Origin: Microlunatus phosphovorus NM-1 | Lineage (GTDB): Bacteria > Actinomycetota > Actinomycetes > Propionibacteriales > Propionibacteriaceae | Length of the DNA stretch: 64,000 nt | Assembly: GCF_000270245.1 (NCBI RefSeq) | Contig: NC_015635.1 | Span: 2,666,001-2,730,000 of the forward strand | Direction of reading: 5' to 3' | Part shown: piece by piece, positions 24,656 to 32,775 of the stretch | Layout of the letters: each line of letters opens with the position of its first letter | How positions within the stretch are numbered: the stretch's first letter is position 1 | Position numbers and translations under genes: made by a program | Notes under the pieces: model-generated | Seen by the model: only the letters and a program-made list of their open reading frames with translations | What the model was told of the DNA's origin: nothing | Databases searched by the model: none

Positions 24656-25216
24656 TCAGTTGCACCATCCCGGCGCCCGGCCGACGTTGGTGACATAGCG
24701 CGCAGCCACCCAACGGCCGTCGGTCAGGTAGTACCACTTCTTGTTGCCGTCGACGCTCTTCCCGTTGAGCTTGCAGATGATGTCAACGCCAGCACCCTTG
24801 CCGAGAGTGCCGGCCGACGCAGCAGCGGTGGTCGGAGCGACGCGCTTGGTGAGCGTGGTGGTCGTACGGCCGACGAAGCGCTCGTCGTTGCCGCACCAGC
24901 GTGGCGCCGGTCCGACGTTCTCGACGTACCGAGCCGACACCCACTCCCCCAGCGTCGGTGGCAACGCGTACCAGATGTTGTTGCCGTCGACCGAGGTGCC
25001 ACGCACCTTGCAGACGATCGGGAAGACCTTGCCCTTGGCAATCGAGCCCTTGGCCGCCGACGCAGTTGTCGGTAGCGCTCGGACCGTCAAGCCGCCATTG
25101 GCAGTCGCCCTTCCGTCATAGGAGTCCGCCGCCGCGGCCGATGCCGCACCGAGCGTAGATCCGGCCAGCACGACGCCGAGTACCCCTCCGGCGATCCTGA
25201 CAGTTCGACCAGACAT
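24656..25216 (-). CDS. exported SH3-domain (SH3b) protein
   Basis: A 186-aa protein with a Sec signal peptide (GRTVRIAGGVLGVVLAGSTL, cut near AAAADS) and two tandem SH3b-like units of about 70 aa. Each has the order T-VRALPT or TLTKRVAPT, then IVCKVRGTSVDGNNIWY in the first and IICKLNGKSVDGNKKWYY in the second, then WVSARYV or WVAARYV and a final WC. Each unit has a Cys pair that may form disulfides outside the cell. Such proteins bind peptidoglycan or other wall polymers; no catalytic domain is attached. ATG at 25216 has GGAGG nine bases upstream. Confidence 0.85.
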   Translation of the reverse strand: MSGRTVRIAGGVLGVVLAGSTLGAASAAAADSYDGRATANGGLTVRALPTTASAAKGSIAKGKVFPIVCKVRGTSVDGNNIWYALPPTLGEWVSARYVENVGPAPRWCGNDERFVGRTTTTLTKRVAPTTAAASAGTLGKGAGVDIICKLNGKSVDGNKKWYYLTDGRWVAARYVTNVGRAPGWCN

Positions 25217-25305
25217 GGTGATCAACCTCCTTCGGTGGATAGAAGTAACTCCTTTACGCTCCGAGTGCCGAAAAGGTTGCTTTGATACCTACTGATCAGT
25301 AGCGC

Positions 25306-26214
25306 TCACCCCGACCGGCGTGCCATGGCACCCTTGAGTTCGACTTCGAGCCCGTCCAGGAAGTAGCGCAGACTCCGCTCGACGACGCGGTCGAGGCTGA
25401 AGTCGTACGTGGTGTGGACCAGCCGATGGAGATGCGGATAGCCGGCCTCGGTGACGATGGCCCGCAGAGCCGGCAACTGCTCGTCCATCCACTCGTCGGC
25501 GTTCAGCCCGGTCGCCGCGGTGGCCGCTGTCTCGGTCTCGAGGTTGCTCGCCATCCCATGGATCAGGCCGAACAGGGCCAGGTGGATGTCGAACCGCGTG
25601 GACAGGTCCAGCTCGTATCCGTTCAGTGCCGACAGCACCCACTCGGTCCAGCCGATGCCGCCGGGCACGATCGGCGGACGAGCGAGCGACAGTGTGGCGG
25701 CCAGCCAGGGATGCCGGCGGAACAGCTGCCATAGCCCGCGGCCCGCGGCCTCCAGACACTCCCGCCAACCGGCGTCACCTCGCTCGGGCGGCTGCCACTG
25801 GGCGAGCGCTGCATCGAGCATCTTCGTCCGCAGATCGTCCTTGTCGCTCACGTACCGATAGAGCGACATCGGCGCCAGGTCCAGTTCGACGGCCAGCCGG
25901 CGCATCGACACGCCGTCCATGCCCTCGGTGTCGGCGATGGCGATCGCCGTCGCGACCACCACCTGGGTACGCAAGGGTGCCCGGCTGGTCGCTCGGGGCT
26001 TGGGCCGCCGCACCACAACGCCAACCCCGGGCAGGGTCTCGGCGAGCCCGGCCTCCCGCAGACCGGCATGGACGCGGGTGGCGGTCGCGATCGCCACGTG
26101 CCAGTCGCGACTGATCCGGCGGGCTGACGGCAGCAGATCTCCCGGCGCCAGCTCGCCAGAATCGATCCGCGCGCGGAGCTCGGCAACGATCCGCTCAGAC
26201 GCGGAAACAGGCAT
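25306..26214 (-). CDS. GntR-TetR fusion transcriptional regulator
   Basis: A 302-aa regulator with two DNA-binding units. Residues about 1-70 are a GntR winged helix (IVAELRARIDSGELAPGD, LLPSARRISRDWHVAIATA). Residues about 85-135 are a TetR HTH (AIAIADTEGMDGVSMRRLA, DLAPMSLYRYVSDKDDLR). The rest is the TetR_C_1 ligand domain of the tetracycline-repressor subgroup. ATG at 26214 follows GGAGGTC. It is divergent from an FAD monooxygenase, the same layout as tetR-tetX type pairs, and probably represses it through the GTAC-containing repeats between the genes. Confidence 0.88.
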   Translation of the reverse strand: MPVSASERIVAELRARIDSGELAPGDLLPSARRISRDWHVAIATATRVHAGLREAGLAETLPGVGVVVRRPKPRATSRAPLRTQVVVATAIAIADTEGMDGVSMRRLAVELDLAPMSLYRYVSDKDDLRTKMLDAALAQWQPPERGDAGWRECLEAAGRGLWQLFRRHPWLAATLSLARPPIVPGGIGWTEWVLSALNGYELDLSTRFDIHLALFGLIHGMASNLETETAATAATGLNADEWMDEQLPALRAIVTEAGYPHLHRLVHTTYDFSLDRVVERSLRYFLDGLEVELKGAMARRSG

Positions 26215-26235
26215 CGGCTGACCTCCAGTGTCCTA

Positions 26236-26281
26236 GTACGGAAGCAGTACAGTCCGGCAGGATTGCCTCTGTACGCCGTAC
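26236..26281. promoter_or_regulatory. GTAC-rich inverted repeats between regulator and monooxygenase
   Basis: GTACGG-N5-GTACAG (26236-26252) faces CTGTACG-CCGTAC (26269-26281), two half-palindromic blocks in inverted orientation. They lie within 55 bp of both divergent starts (26214 and 26291). Likely operators of the GntR-TetR protein. Confidence 0.5.
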
Positions 26282-26290
26282 TTTCACTGT

Positions 26291-27484
26291 ATGGCAAATA
26301 TCTTGATCAGCGGGGCCGGGATCGCCGGCCCAAGTGTGGCGTTCTGGCTCGCCGGCTCCGGTCACCGGGTCGTCGTGGTCGAGCGGTCCGCCGATCTGCG
26401 ACTCGGCGGACAAGCAGTGGACCTGCGCGGCGCCGGCCGGACCGTGATCGAGCGGATGGGTCTGCTGCCCGCCATCCGGACGTTGGCACTCCGGCAACGG
26501 GGCATGTCCTGGGTCGATGGTCGCGGCCGGGTACGGGCCCGGATGGGGGTCGACGCGTTCGACGGCGAAGGTTTCATCTCCGAACTGGAGATCCTGCGTG
26601 GCGACATCGCCAGTGTGCTGTTCGACGCCACGCGCGACGCGGTGGAGTATGTCTTCGACGACACCATCACCGAACTCGCCCAGGATGCCGACGGTGTCGA
26701 TGTGGCCTTTGCCCGGACGCAGCGGCAGCGGTTCGATCTCGTCATCGGCGCCGACGGGCTGGGTTCGGTGGTGCGGAACCTGGCATTCGGCGACGGCAAA
26801 AGGTCGCTGGGCTGCCTCATCTCCTGGTTCACCGCGCCGGACCCTGGCGATCTTGACGGCTGGTATGAGATGTATCTGGCCGGGAGCGGTCGGAACGCCT
26901 CGATCAGACCAGGCCGAGTCGCCGGCGAAGCCAAAGCCTCGCTGGGCCTGCGGATGCCGCGTGGGATGGCCGTGCCGACCAGCCGTCAGGAGCAGAAGGA
27001 ACTGTTGGCGCGGCAGTTCGACGGAGTCGGCTGGCGGGTTCCGCAACTCATGTCAGCCATGGAGAACGCCACCGATTTCGCCTCGGCCGAGCTCGGCCAG
27101 ATCCATCTGCCGAGCTGGTCACAGGGACGAGTGGCACTGATCGGCGACGCCGCCGCGAGCCCGAGCCCGCTGACCGGTCTCGGCACCAGCGTGGCGCTGG
27201 TCCAGGCATACGTCCTGGCCGGCGAGCTGCTCACCGCCAACGGGGATCACCGCCGGGCCTTCGCCCGCTACGATCAGGTGTGCCGGCCGTACGTGACCAG
27301 CGCCCAGGAGCTGCCACCCGGCGGCGCTGCGGGATTCGCCCCGAGGAGCGAGCTGGCAATTCGACTGCAGACGCTGGGCATGCGGTATGCGACCCGATGG
27401 CCGATGCGGCCGATGCTGGAGAAGCAGTTCAGCAAGGCGGCCGATCTGGCGCTCCCCGACTACCCGGCCGTGCCTGAGAGCTGA
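26291..27484 (+). CDS. FAD-dependent monooxygenase (TetX/PHBH-like)
   Basis: A 397-aa class A flavoprotein monooxygenase. The N-terminal FAD motif is ILISGAGIAGPSVAFWL (GxGxxG) with the acidic end of strand 2 at VVVVERS. DLVIGADGLGSVVR is the DG motif, and RVALIGDAAASPSPLTGLG is the GD motif contacting the ribityl chain. Members oxidise aromatic compounds or antibiotics using NADPH and O2; TetX-type enzymes inactivate tetracyclines, but substrate residues cannot be judged here. No ribosome site precedes ATG at 26291, so translation may be leaderless. Regulated by the divergent fusion repressor. Confidence 0.88.
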   Translation: MANILISGAGIAGPSVAFWLAGSGHRVVVVERSADLRLGGQAVDLRGAGRTVIERMGLLPAIRTLALRQRGMSWVDGRGRVRARMGVDAFDGEGFISELEILRGDIASVLFDATRDAVEYVFDDTITELAQDADGVDVAFARTQRQRFDLVIGADGLGSVVRNLAFGDGKRSLGCLISWFTAPDPGDLDGWYEMYLAGSGRNASIRPGRVAGEAKASLGLRMPRGMAVPTSRQEQKELLARQFDGVGWRVPQLMSAMENATDFASAELGQIHLPSWSQGRVALIGDAAASPSPLTGLGTSVALVQAYVLAGELLTANGDHRRAFARYDQVCRPYVTSAQELPPGGAAGFAPRSELAIRLQTLGMRYATRWPMRPMLEKQFSKAADLALPDYPAVPES

Positions 27485-27535
27485 TGGGCTCGGGGTAGCC
27501 TCCCACCGTTGACAGCGGATCTGGAGGAACACTTG

Positions 27536-28330
27536 ATGGCGACCTACACACATGGTCATCACGAATCGGTCTTGCGGTCCCACCGCTCGCGGACAGCGCA
27601 GACCTCGGCGGCTTACCTGCTGCCGCTCCTGAAGCCGACCGATCAGCTGCTCGACGTCGGCGCCGGACCCGGCACCATCACCGCGGACCTTGCCGGACTG
27701 GTCGCCAAGGTCACCGCGACCGAGATCGGTCCCGATGAGTTGGAGCTTGCCCGGGCCACTGCTGCGGATCGGAACGTCGTGAACATCGACTTCCGGGTCG
27801 CCGATGTCCATGCGCTCGAGTTCGACGACGCGACCTTCGACGTGACCCACGCGCACCAAGTGCTGCAGCATGTCGTCGACCCGGTGCAGGCGTTCCGCGA
27901 GTTGGCTCGGGTGACCAAGCCCGGAGGCATCGTGGCCGTTCGCGACAGCGACTACAGCGCGTTCTGCTGGTGGCCCGCTCTCCCGGAACTCGATACCTGG
28001 CTCGATCTCTATCGGACGGCGGCCCGGGAGAACGGCGGCGAGCCGGATGCCGGACGCCGGCTGCTCTCCTGGGCTCATGCTGCCGGGCTGATTGATGTCG
28101 TTGCCACGTCGAGCACCTGGTGCTATGCCACGCCCGAGTCTCGAGCTGGCTGGGGAGGGATGTGGGCCGACCGGATCATCAACTCGGCGATCGCCCGACA
28201 GCTCATCGAGTCGGGCCATGCCACGTCCGCCGAGCTCCAGGCGATCAGCAAGGCCTGGAACCAGTGGGCAGCCGACGATGACGGCTGGATCTCGATCTTG
28301 CACAGTGAGGTCGTCTGCCGCATCAGCTGA
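27536..28330 (+). CDS. class I SAM-dependent methyltransferase
   Basis: A 264-aa methyltransferase of the UbiE/Methyltransf_25 type. Motif I is LLDVGAGPGTITADLA, followed by TATEIGPDELELA, FRVADVHALEFDDATFD and the post-II region ELARVTKPGGIVAVRDSD. The C-terminal part (DLYRTAARENGGEPDAGR) is shared with actinobacterial methyltransferases of unassigned small-molecule substrates. ATG at 27536 has GGAGG eight bases upstream; the open frame extends to 27509. It lies 51 bp after the monooxygenase, so the two may be co-transcribed. Confidence 0.88.
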   Translation: MATYTHGHHESVLRSHRSRTAQTSAAYLLPLLKPTDQLLDVGAGPGTITADLAGLVAKVTATEIGPDELELARATAADRNVVNIDFRVADVHALEFDDATFDVTHAHQVLQHVVDPVQAFRELARVTKPGGIVAVRDSDYSAFCWWPALPELDTWLDLYRTAARENGGEPDAGRRLLSWAHAAGLIDVVATSSTWCYATPESRAGWGGMWADRIINSAIARQLIESGHATSAELQAISKAWNQWAADDDGWISILHSEVVCRIS

Positions 28331-28413
28331 CCCACCGCCCGAGCAGGCGCCACCTTGGCTAGAGGGCACTCGTCACATCGGTTTGGCTGAAGTCATCGCC
28401 CGTGAACAACAGT

Positions 28414-28450
28414 GGCGCGCCCTGAGCCGATTTGCTCGGCACAGGGCGCC
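28414..28450 (+). terminator. terminator hairpin after the methyltransferase
   Basis: GGCGC and CCCTGAGCCGA pair with CTCGGCACAGGG and GCGCC around a short TTTG loop, with single bulges. It lies between convergent genes (stop at 28330, opposite stop at 28529). Confidence 0.55.
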
Positions 28451-28528
28451 ACCCCCCGGTCCCCCATCTCTTGGTCGGCAGCCAACTGGGCTCCTGGCAC
28501 CGGTCGCCAGCAGTGGGCTGCCGCCCGA

Positions 28529-29623
28529 CTAGTCGGTGGCCAGTCCGGCGATGCCGTAGTTCATCGTCACCCGCTCGGTGTCGACCGAGGTCAGGGTGCC
28601 GTTGGTGTGGATCCGGAACGACTGGACCGAGCCGTCGCCCAGCCGAACCTCCAGATAGCGGCCGTCCGGCGTGACAGCAGCATCGGTGGGACCGGCGCCG
28701 GTGGATCCAGCGATCGCCTTCACCAAGGTGAGCGAGCCGTTGCGGTGAACTCGATAGCTGGAGATGGAGTTGCTGGCCGCATTCACCACCCAGGCATAGT
28801 GCCCAGAGACCACCACCCAGCAGGCCGCCGCCTGGGTGTTGCCGAGGGCTTTGGTGACCGCACGGAAACGTGGCGCCACTCGATAGGACGACGCGGACCC
28901 GGACGCGGCCTCGGAGACCACCAGCGTGCCGTGCCGGTCGAAGTCGAAGCCATACGGCACCATGCCGGCGGATGAGTGCGCGTGCGCGCGGCTCGCATAG
29001 CCGCGGCGGACAGTGAACGTGTCGATCGCGTTCGTGCCCCTCTCGGTCACCACCAGGCTCCTGCCGTCGGGGCTGAATTGGACCTGCGCGGCATCGGTCA
29101 TGCCGCCGCCCTTCGGATGAGTCAGGTGTCGGGTCGAGCCAGGCAGCTTGCGCAGCTCGCCCGACGGCGTATAGCGAAAGCCGGCGATGGCGTCGCTGTC
29201 ATGGTTCAGGACATAGCCGATCCCGTGGTGCACGGTCACGCTGACCGGATGCTCTCCCCCGCTGGAGATCCGGTCGCGAAGACGCAGGCTGCCGCCCTTG
29301 GTGCTCAGCACCGAGACGCTGTCATCACCCCCATTCACCACGAACAGCAGCGAGCCTTCCCGGGTGACGCCGCCCTGGGAGGCGAGTGAGGCACCCGTAC
29401 CGCGGCCGCCGGTCGCCACCGTGCCATGGGCTCGCAAGGTGCCGTTCGCGGTTCGATCGAAGACGGCAATCGCATTGCCGTTGGCGTTGTTGGTGGCCTG
29501 ATAGACGTGACCCGCGACCGGAGCTTGGCTCGCCTGTGCCGTCCCGCTCAGTCCGAGCGTGGCACCGAGTGCCACCGCGGCGACCAGTGACCGGCCGAGC
29601 AACCGCTGAGTCTTGGTGATCAT
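28529..29623 (-). CDS. exported lactonase-family beta-propeller protein
   Basis: A 364-aa protein. The signal peptide is LGRSLVAAVALGATLGLSG, cut after AQAS. The mature part is a seven-bladed propeller of the 6-phosphogluconolactonase-like (PF10282) family: GHVYQATNNANGNAIAVFD, LLFVVNGGDDSVSVLS, IGYVLNHDSDAIAGFRY and WVVNAASNSISSYRVH are successive blades. Although named for lactonase, most secreted members have no demonstrated activity. ATG at 29623 follows AAGGGA. It is divergent from an OmpR/HK pair and three 11-bp-phased repeats lie between, so it is a likely target of that system. Confidence 0.85.
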   Translation of the reverse strand: MITKTQRLLGRSLVAAVALGATLGLSGTAQASQAPVAGHVYQATNNANGNAIAVFDRTANGTLRAHGTVATGGRGTGASLASQGGVTREGSLLFVVNGGDDSVSVLSTKGGSLRLRDRISSGGEHPVSVTVHHGIGYVLNHDSDAIAGFRYTPSGELRKLPGSTRHLTHPKGGGMTDAAQVQFSPDGRSLVVTERGTNAIDTFTVRRGYASRAHAHSSAGMVPYGFDFDRHGTLVVSEAASGSASSYRVAPRFRAVTKALGNTQAAACWVVVSGHYAWVVNAASNSISSYRVHRNGSLTLVKAIAGSTGAGPTDAAVTPDGRYLEVRLGDGSVQSFRIHTNGTLTSVDTERVTMNYGIAGLATD

Positions 29624-29698
29624 GCTGAGATCCCTTCGAGAGTTGGAGAATTGGTGACCACTTGACGGTAGGGCGGCAGCGACACCGAAGTCAGCGCA

Positions 29699-29777
29699 CG
29701 TAAGAACCTCGTCACAACCTGGTGAGATGCCCGTAAGGACCGCCGATCTCCGCGGCACAACGTCACCATCTCGTAAG
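29699..29777. promoter_or_regulatory. OmpR-type direct-repeat boxes between lactonase and response regulator
   Basis: CGTAAG-N5-CGTCAC (29699-29715) and CGTCAC-N5-CGTAAG (29761-29777) each hold two CGTMAS half-sites spaced 11 bp. A weaker pair GGTGAG-N5-CGTAAG lies at 29721-29737. Tandem 11-bp spacing is the binding pattern of OmpR/PhoB-family regulators. The 5' end of the regulator follows: a -10-like TAGCGT (29811-29816) then GTG at 29823. Confidence 0.6.
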
Positions 29778-29822
29778 CCCGGCCCGTGGTGTCGGCCGAT
29801 CGCGACGCTCTAGCGTGGACGA

Positions 29823-30515
29823 GTGGCTCGAGTCCTGGTCGTCGACGACGACCGCACCGTACGCGAGGTCGTCGTGTCCTATCTGCGGGCCGGCGGTCAC
29901 GCTGTCATCGAGGCGGCCGACGGAGAGCTCGCCCTGGCGGCGGCCCGCGACGATCCTGTCGACCTGGTCGTCCTCGACCTGATGCTGCCTGGCATCGACG
30001 GTCTCGAGGCATGTCGTCGGCTGCGGGCTCGCTCTGACGTGCCGATCATCATGCTCACCGCCCTCGGCAGTGAGACGGACCGCGTGATCGGGCTGGAACG
30101 CGGTGCCGACGACTACGTCACCAAGCCCTTCAGCCCTCGCGAGCTCGTGCTGCGAGTGGAGTCGGTGCTGCGCCGGGTGGGTGAGCGGCGGCATCCGGCA
30201 GCGGTCGTCGTCGACGGGGATCTGCTCGTCGATCCTGCCCAGCATCTCGCCACGTTGTCAGGGGATGCGCTCCAGCTGACCGTACGCGAGTTCGACCTGC
30301 TGCGGTTCATGGCTGCCAACCCCGGCGTCGCATACTCGCGGGAGGACCTGCTGCGTGAGGTCTGGGGCTGGTCGTTCGGCGATCAGTCGACCGTGACCGT
30401 GCACGTTCGTCGACTGCGGGAGAAGCTGGAGCGGGACCCGACCCGGCCCACTCGACTCGTGACCGTGTGGGGTGTCGGTTACCGCTGGGATCCACAGGTG
30501 CGCGCCGATGCCTGA
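29823..30515 (+). CDS. OmpR-family response regulator
   Basis: A 230-aa regulator. The receiver domain (1-118) has the acidic pocket VVDDD, phospho-acceptor Asp in VVLDLMLPG, Thr in IIMLTALG and Lys in DDYVTKPFSPREL. The winged-helix domain (about 130-228) has LTVREFDLLRFMAANPG, then TVTVHVRRLREKLE and VWGVGYRW. GTG at 29823 lies 6 bp after TAGCGT and lacks a ribosome site, so the mRNA is probably leaderless. It overlaps the kinase gene by 8 bp. Confidence 0.95.
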   Translation: MARVLVVDDDRTVREVVVSYLRAGGHAVIEAADGELALAAARDDPVDLVVLDLMLPGIDGLEACRRLRARSDVPIIMLTALGSETDRVIGLERGADDYVTKPFSPRELVLRVESVLRRVGERRHPAAVVVDGDLLVDPAQHLATLSGDALQLTVREFDLLRFMAANPGVAYSREDLLREVWGWSFGDQSTVTVHVRRLREKLERDPTRPTRLVTVWGVGYRWDPQVRADA

Positions 30516-31641
30516 TCAGGTGGCGATCGGGCTGATCGCCATCGGCTGGGCCGGCGCGATGGGTGCCCTTGGCCTGGCCCTGGCCTATCTCACGCGGCGA
30601 CGCTCGCTGCGCTGGTCATCGGCGTTGGTGGCCATCGTGGCGGTCGCCGCGGTGGTGGCCGGGGTGATCGGCACCGCCAACGCGATGTTCCTCTCCGCCC
30701 ACGACTTCGGTGTCGTCCTCCTGGTCTGTCTGGTGGCCGGCGTGGTGGCGATCGGGGTGGCCGCCGCCGTCGCGTCGCTGGTCCTGCGCAGCTCCCGCAG
30801 GTTGACGCGCGGCGCCCGCGAGTTCGGGGAGACCGGGGAGTACGAGGACACAGTCGACGGACCGGCGGAGTTCCAGGAGCTGTCGGCCGAGCTCTCGCGG
30901 GCGAGTAGCCGGTTGAGTGAGTCCCGTCAGCGCGAACGCCGCCTGGAGACCTCGCGTCGTGAGTTGGTCGCGTGGGTGTCGCACGACCTCCGCAGTCCGT
31001 TGGCTGGGCTGCGTGCCATGACCGAGGCACTCGAAGATGGCATGGTCGACGATCCGAACCGCTACCACGCCCAGATGCGAGCCGAGGTGGATCGGATGGT
31101 TCGGATGGTCGACGACCTGTTCGAGCTGTCCCGAATCCATGCCGGTGTCCTGCAGCTCTCGCTGCAGCGAGTCTCTCTGGCCGACGTCGTGTCGGAGGCC
31201 ATCGCGGGCGCCGACCCGGTCGCCCGGACTGTCGGCGTCCGGCTGGGAGGTTCGGTTGCTCAGGACGTCATCGTGCATGCCGACCCCGCGGGGCTGTCCC
31301 GGGTCGTGGCGAACCTGGTCACCAATGCCATCCGTCATACCCCTGCCGACGGGATCGTCTCCATCACCGGACGGCAGCTGGAGGATGCGATCGAGCTGTC
31401 CGTCAGCGATGGCTGCGGTGGCATCCCGGACAGTGATCTGCCAAGAGTCTTCGACCTGGCCTGGCGAGGAAGCGCAGCCCGGACCCCGTCGACCGGAGAC
31501 CTCAACGGCACCGGTGCCGGTCTCGGCCTGGCCATCGTGAAGGGGATCGTCGAGGCACATCATGGCGACGTCCAGGTCCACAATGAGCCGCCCGGCTGCC
31601 GCTTCCTGGTGACCCTGCCCAGGGTCTGGCAGGCGAGCTGA
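30508..31641 (+). CDS. membrane sensor histidine kinase
   Basis: A 377-aa kinase with three or four N-terminal membrane helices (IGLIAIGWAGAMGALGLAL; LVAIVAVAAVVAGVIG; FGVVLLVCLVAGVVAIGVAA) and almost no extracytoplasmic loop, so it may sense within the membrane. A HAMP-like linker follows. The H-box is LVAWVSHDLRSPLAGLRAM with the phospho-His, and the ATPase domain has VVANLVTNAIRHTP (N), SDGCGGIP (G1) and NGTGAGLGLAIVKGI (G2). ATG at 30508 overlaps the end of the response regulator. A 7-bp hairpin follows the stop. Confidence 0.93.
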   Translation: MPDQVAIGLIAIGWAGAMGALGLALAYLTRRRSLRWSSALVAIVAVAAVVAGVIGTANAMFLSAHDFGVVLLVCLVAGVVAIGVAAAVASLVLRSSRRLTRGAREFGETGEYEDTVDGPAEFQELSAELSRASSRLSESRQRERRLETSRRELVAWVSHDLRSPLAGLRAMTEALEDGMVDDPNRYHAQMRAEVDRMVRMVDDLFELSRIHAGVLQLSLQRVSLADVVSEAIAGADPVARTVGVRLGGSVAQDVIVHADPAGLSRVVANLVTNAIRHTPADGIVSITGRQLEDAIELSVSDGCGGIPDSDLPRVFDLAWRGSAARTPSTGDLNGTGAGLGLAIVKGIVEAHHGDVQVHNEPPGCRFLVTLPRVWQAS

Positions 31642-31669
31642 GCAGCTGGACACAGACTACGGTGGCGGT

Positions 31670-31689
31670 GGCGACCAGCAGGGGTCGCC
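31670..31689 (+). terminator. short hairpin after the two-component operon
   Basis: GGCGACC (31670-31676), 6-nt loop, GGTCGCC (31683-31689). It lies 29 bp after the kinase stop and before the dehydrogenase gene. Confidence 0.4.
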
Positions 31690-31750
31690 GGAACTACCAT
31701 GCATGCGGCCAGGAGCCGATCACCGATGGATTGTCATGAAGGAGTAGCCA

Positions 31751-32740
31751 GTGACCGAGACCATGTGGGCCTATCGGATGAGCGGCCCGCGCGAGCTCGA
31801 GCGGATCACCGCCAGCCGCTTGTCGGAGTCGGATCTGCAGGCCGGTGACATCTTGGTCGAGATCGAGGTGGGCGGGATCTGTGGCAGCGACCTGTCCTAC
31901 TTCAACGGCGGACTCCCGCGCCGACCGCTGCCTGTCGACGATCCGACCGGAATCCCGGTCGGTGGTTCGTTGCACGAGATCGTGGGTCTGGTCCGAGCGA
32001 GCCGGGATCCCAGCCGTCGGGTCGGTTCCCGCGTCGTCGGCTGGGCCACCACTCACCAGGGATTGGCCGAACTGACGGTCACGCCGGGCACCTCGGTGAT
32101 CGAGTACGGGCCCGAGTGGTCACCCCGCGAAGCCGTCGCCCTGCAGTCGTTGGCCTGCGTGATCTACGCCTTGGACCGGATCTCCGCTGACTTCACCGGG
32201 CGCACCGTCGCGGTGATCGGCCTCGGCCCGATCGGTGTGCTGTTCAGCCATGTCGCCAAGTCCCGCGGCGCTGCGCAGGTGATCGGTGTCGATCAGGTCG
32301 ATCGGAGTGATCTTGCCTCGGCCTTCGGCGTCGACGAGTTCGTCTGGTCGAGGGCGGAGCGTTGGGCCGCCCGGATCGGCGATGACGCTCGTCCGGATGT
32401 GGTCATCGAGGCGGTGGGGCACAACACCGAGACCCTGGTGGACGCCATCGAGGCGGCTGCGCCCAAGGGGGTCGTCTTCTACTTCGGGGTCCCTGACCAG
32501 GCGTACTACGCCTTCCCGATGGACCGGTTCTTCCGCAAGCATCTGACGTTGATCGGCGGTGTCACCGGAGACCGATCGGGATCGCTGACGAAGGCCGAGG
32601 AGTATGCGCGTGCGTATCCAGGGCTGTTCGGCAGCTATCTGACCCACCACTTCCCCATCGCTGAAGCGCAACGGGCATACGAGCATGCCGTCCGGCCGGC
32701 GCCGGGGCAGCTCAAGATCACGATCGGGTTCGATCAATGA
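31751..32740 (+). CDS. MDR-superfamily (zinc-type alcohol dehydrogenase-like) oxidoreductase
   Basis: A 329-aa medium-chain dehydrogenase. VGGICGSDLSYF carries the catalytic-zinc Cys, and SLHEIVGLV corresponds to the GHE motif although the Gly-His is replaced by Leu-His. The Rossmann motif is VAVIGLGPIGVLFSHVA, followed by VIGVDQVDRSD with an Asp that suggests NAD(H). The four-Cys structural zinc lobe expected between residues 90 and 115 is absent (VVGWATTHQGLAELTV), which also explains the short length. Substrate unknown. GTG at 31751 follows AAGGAG. Stands alone between convergent or terminated neighbours. Confidence 0.82.
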   Translation: MTETMWAYRMSGPRELERITASRLSESDLQAGDILVEIEVGGICGSDLSYFNGGLPRRPLPVDDPTGIPVGGSLHEIVGLVRASRDPSRRVGSRVVGWATTHQGLAELTVTPGTSVIEYGPEWSPREAVALQSLACVIYALDRISADFTGRTVAVIGLGPIGVLFSHVAKSRGAAQVIGVDQVDRSDLASAFGVDEFVWSRAERWAARIGDDARPDVVIEAVGHNTETLVDAIEAAAPKGVVFYFGVPDQAYYAFPMDRFFRKHLTLIGGVTGDRSGSLTKAEEYARAYPGLFGSYLTHHFPIAEAQRAYEHAVRPAPGQLKITIGFDQ

Positions 32741-32775
32741 GTTTCACACGACCCGCTGAGTGACAAATCTGCGGC

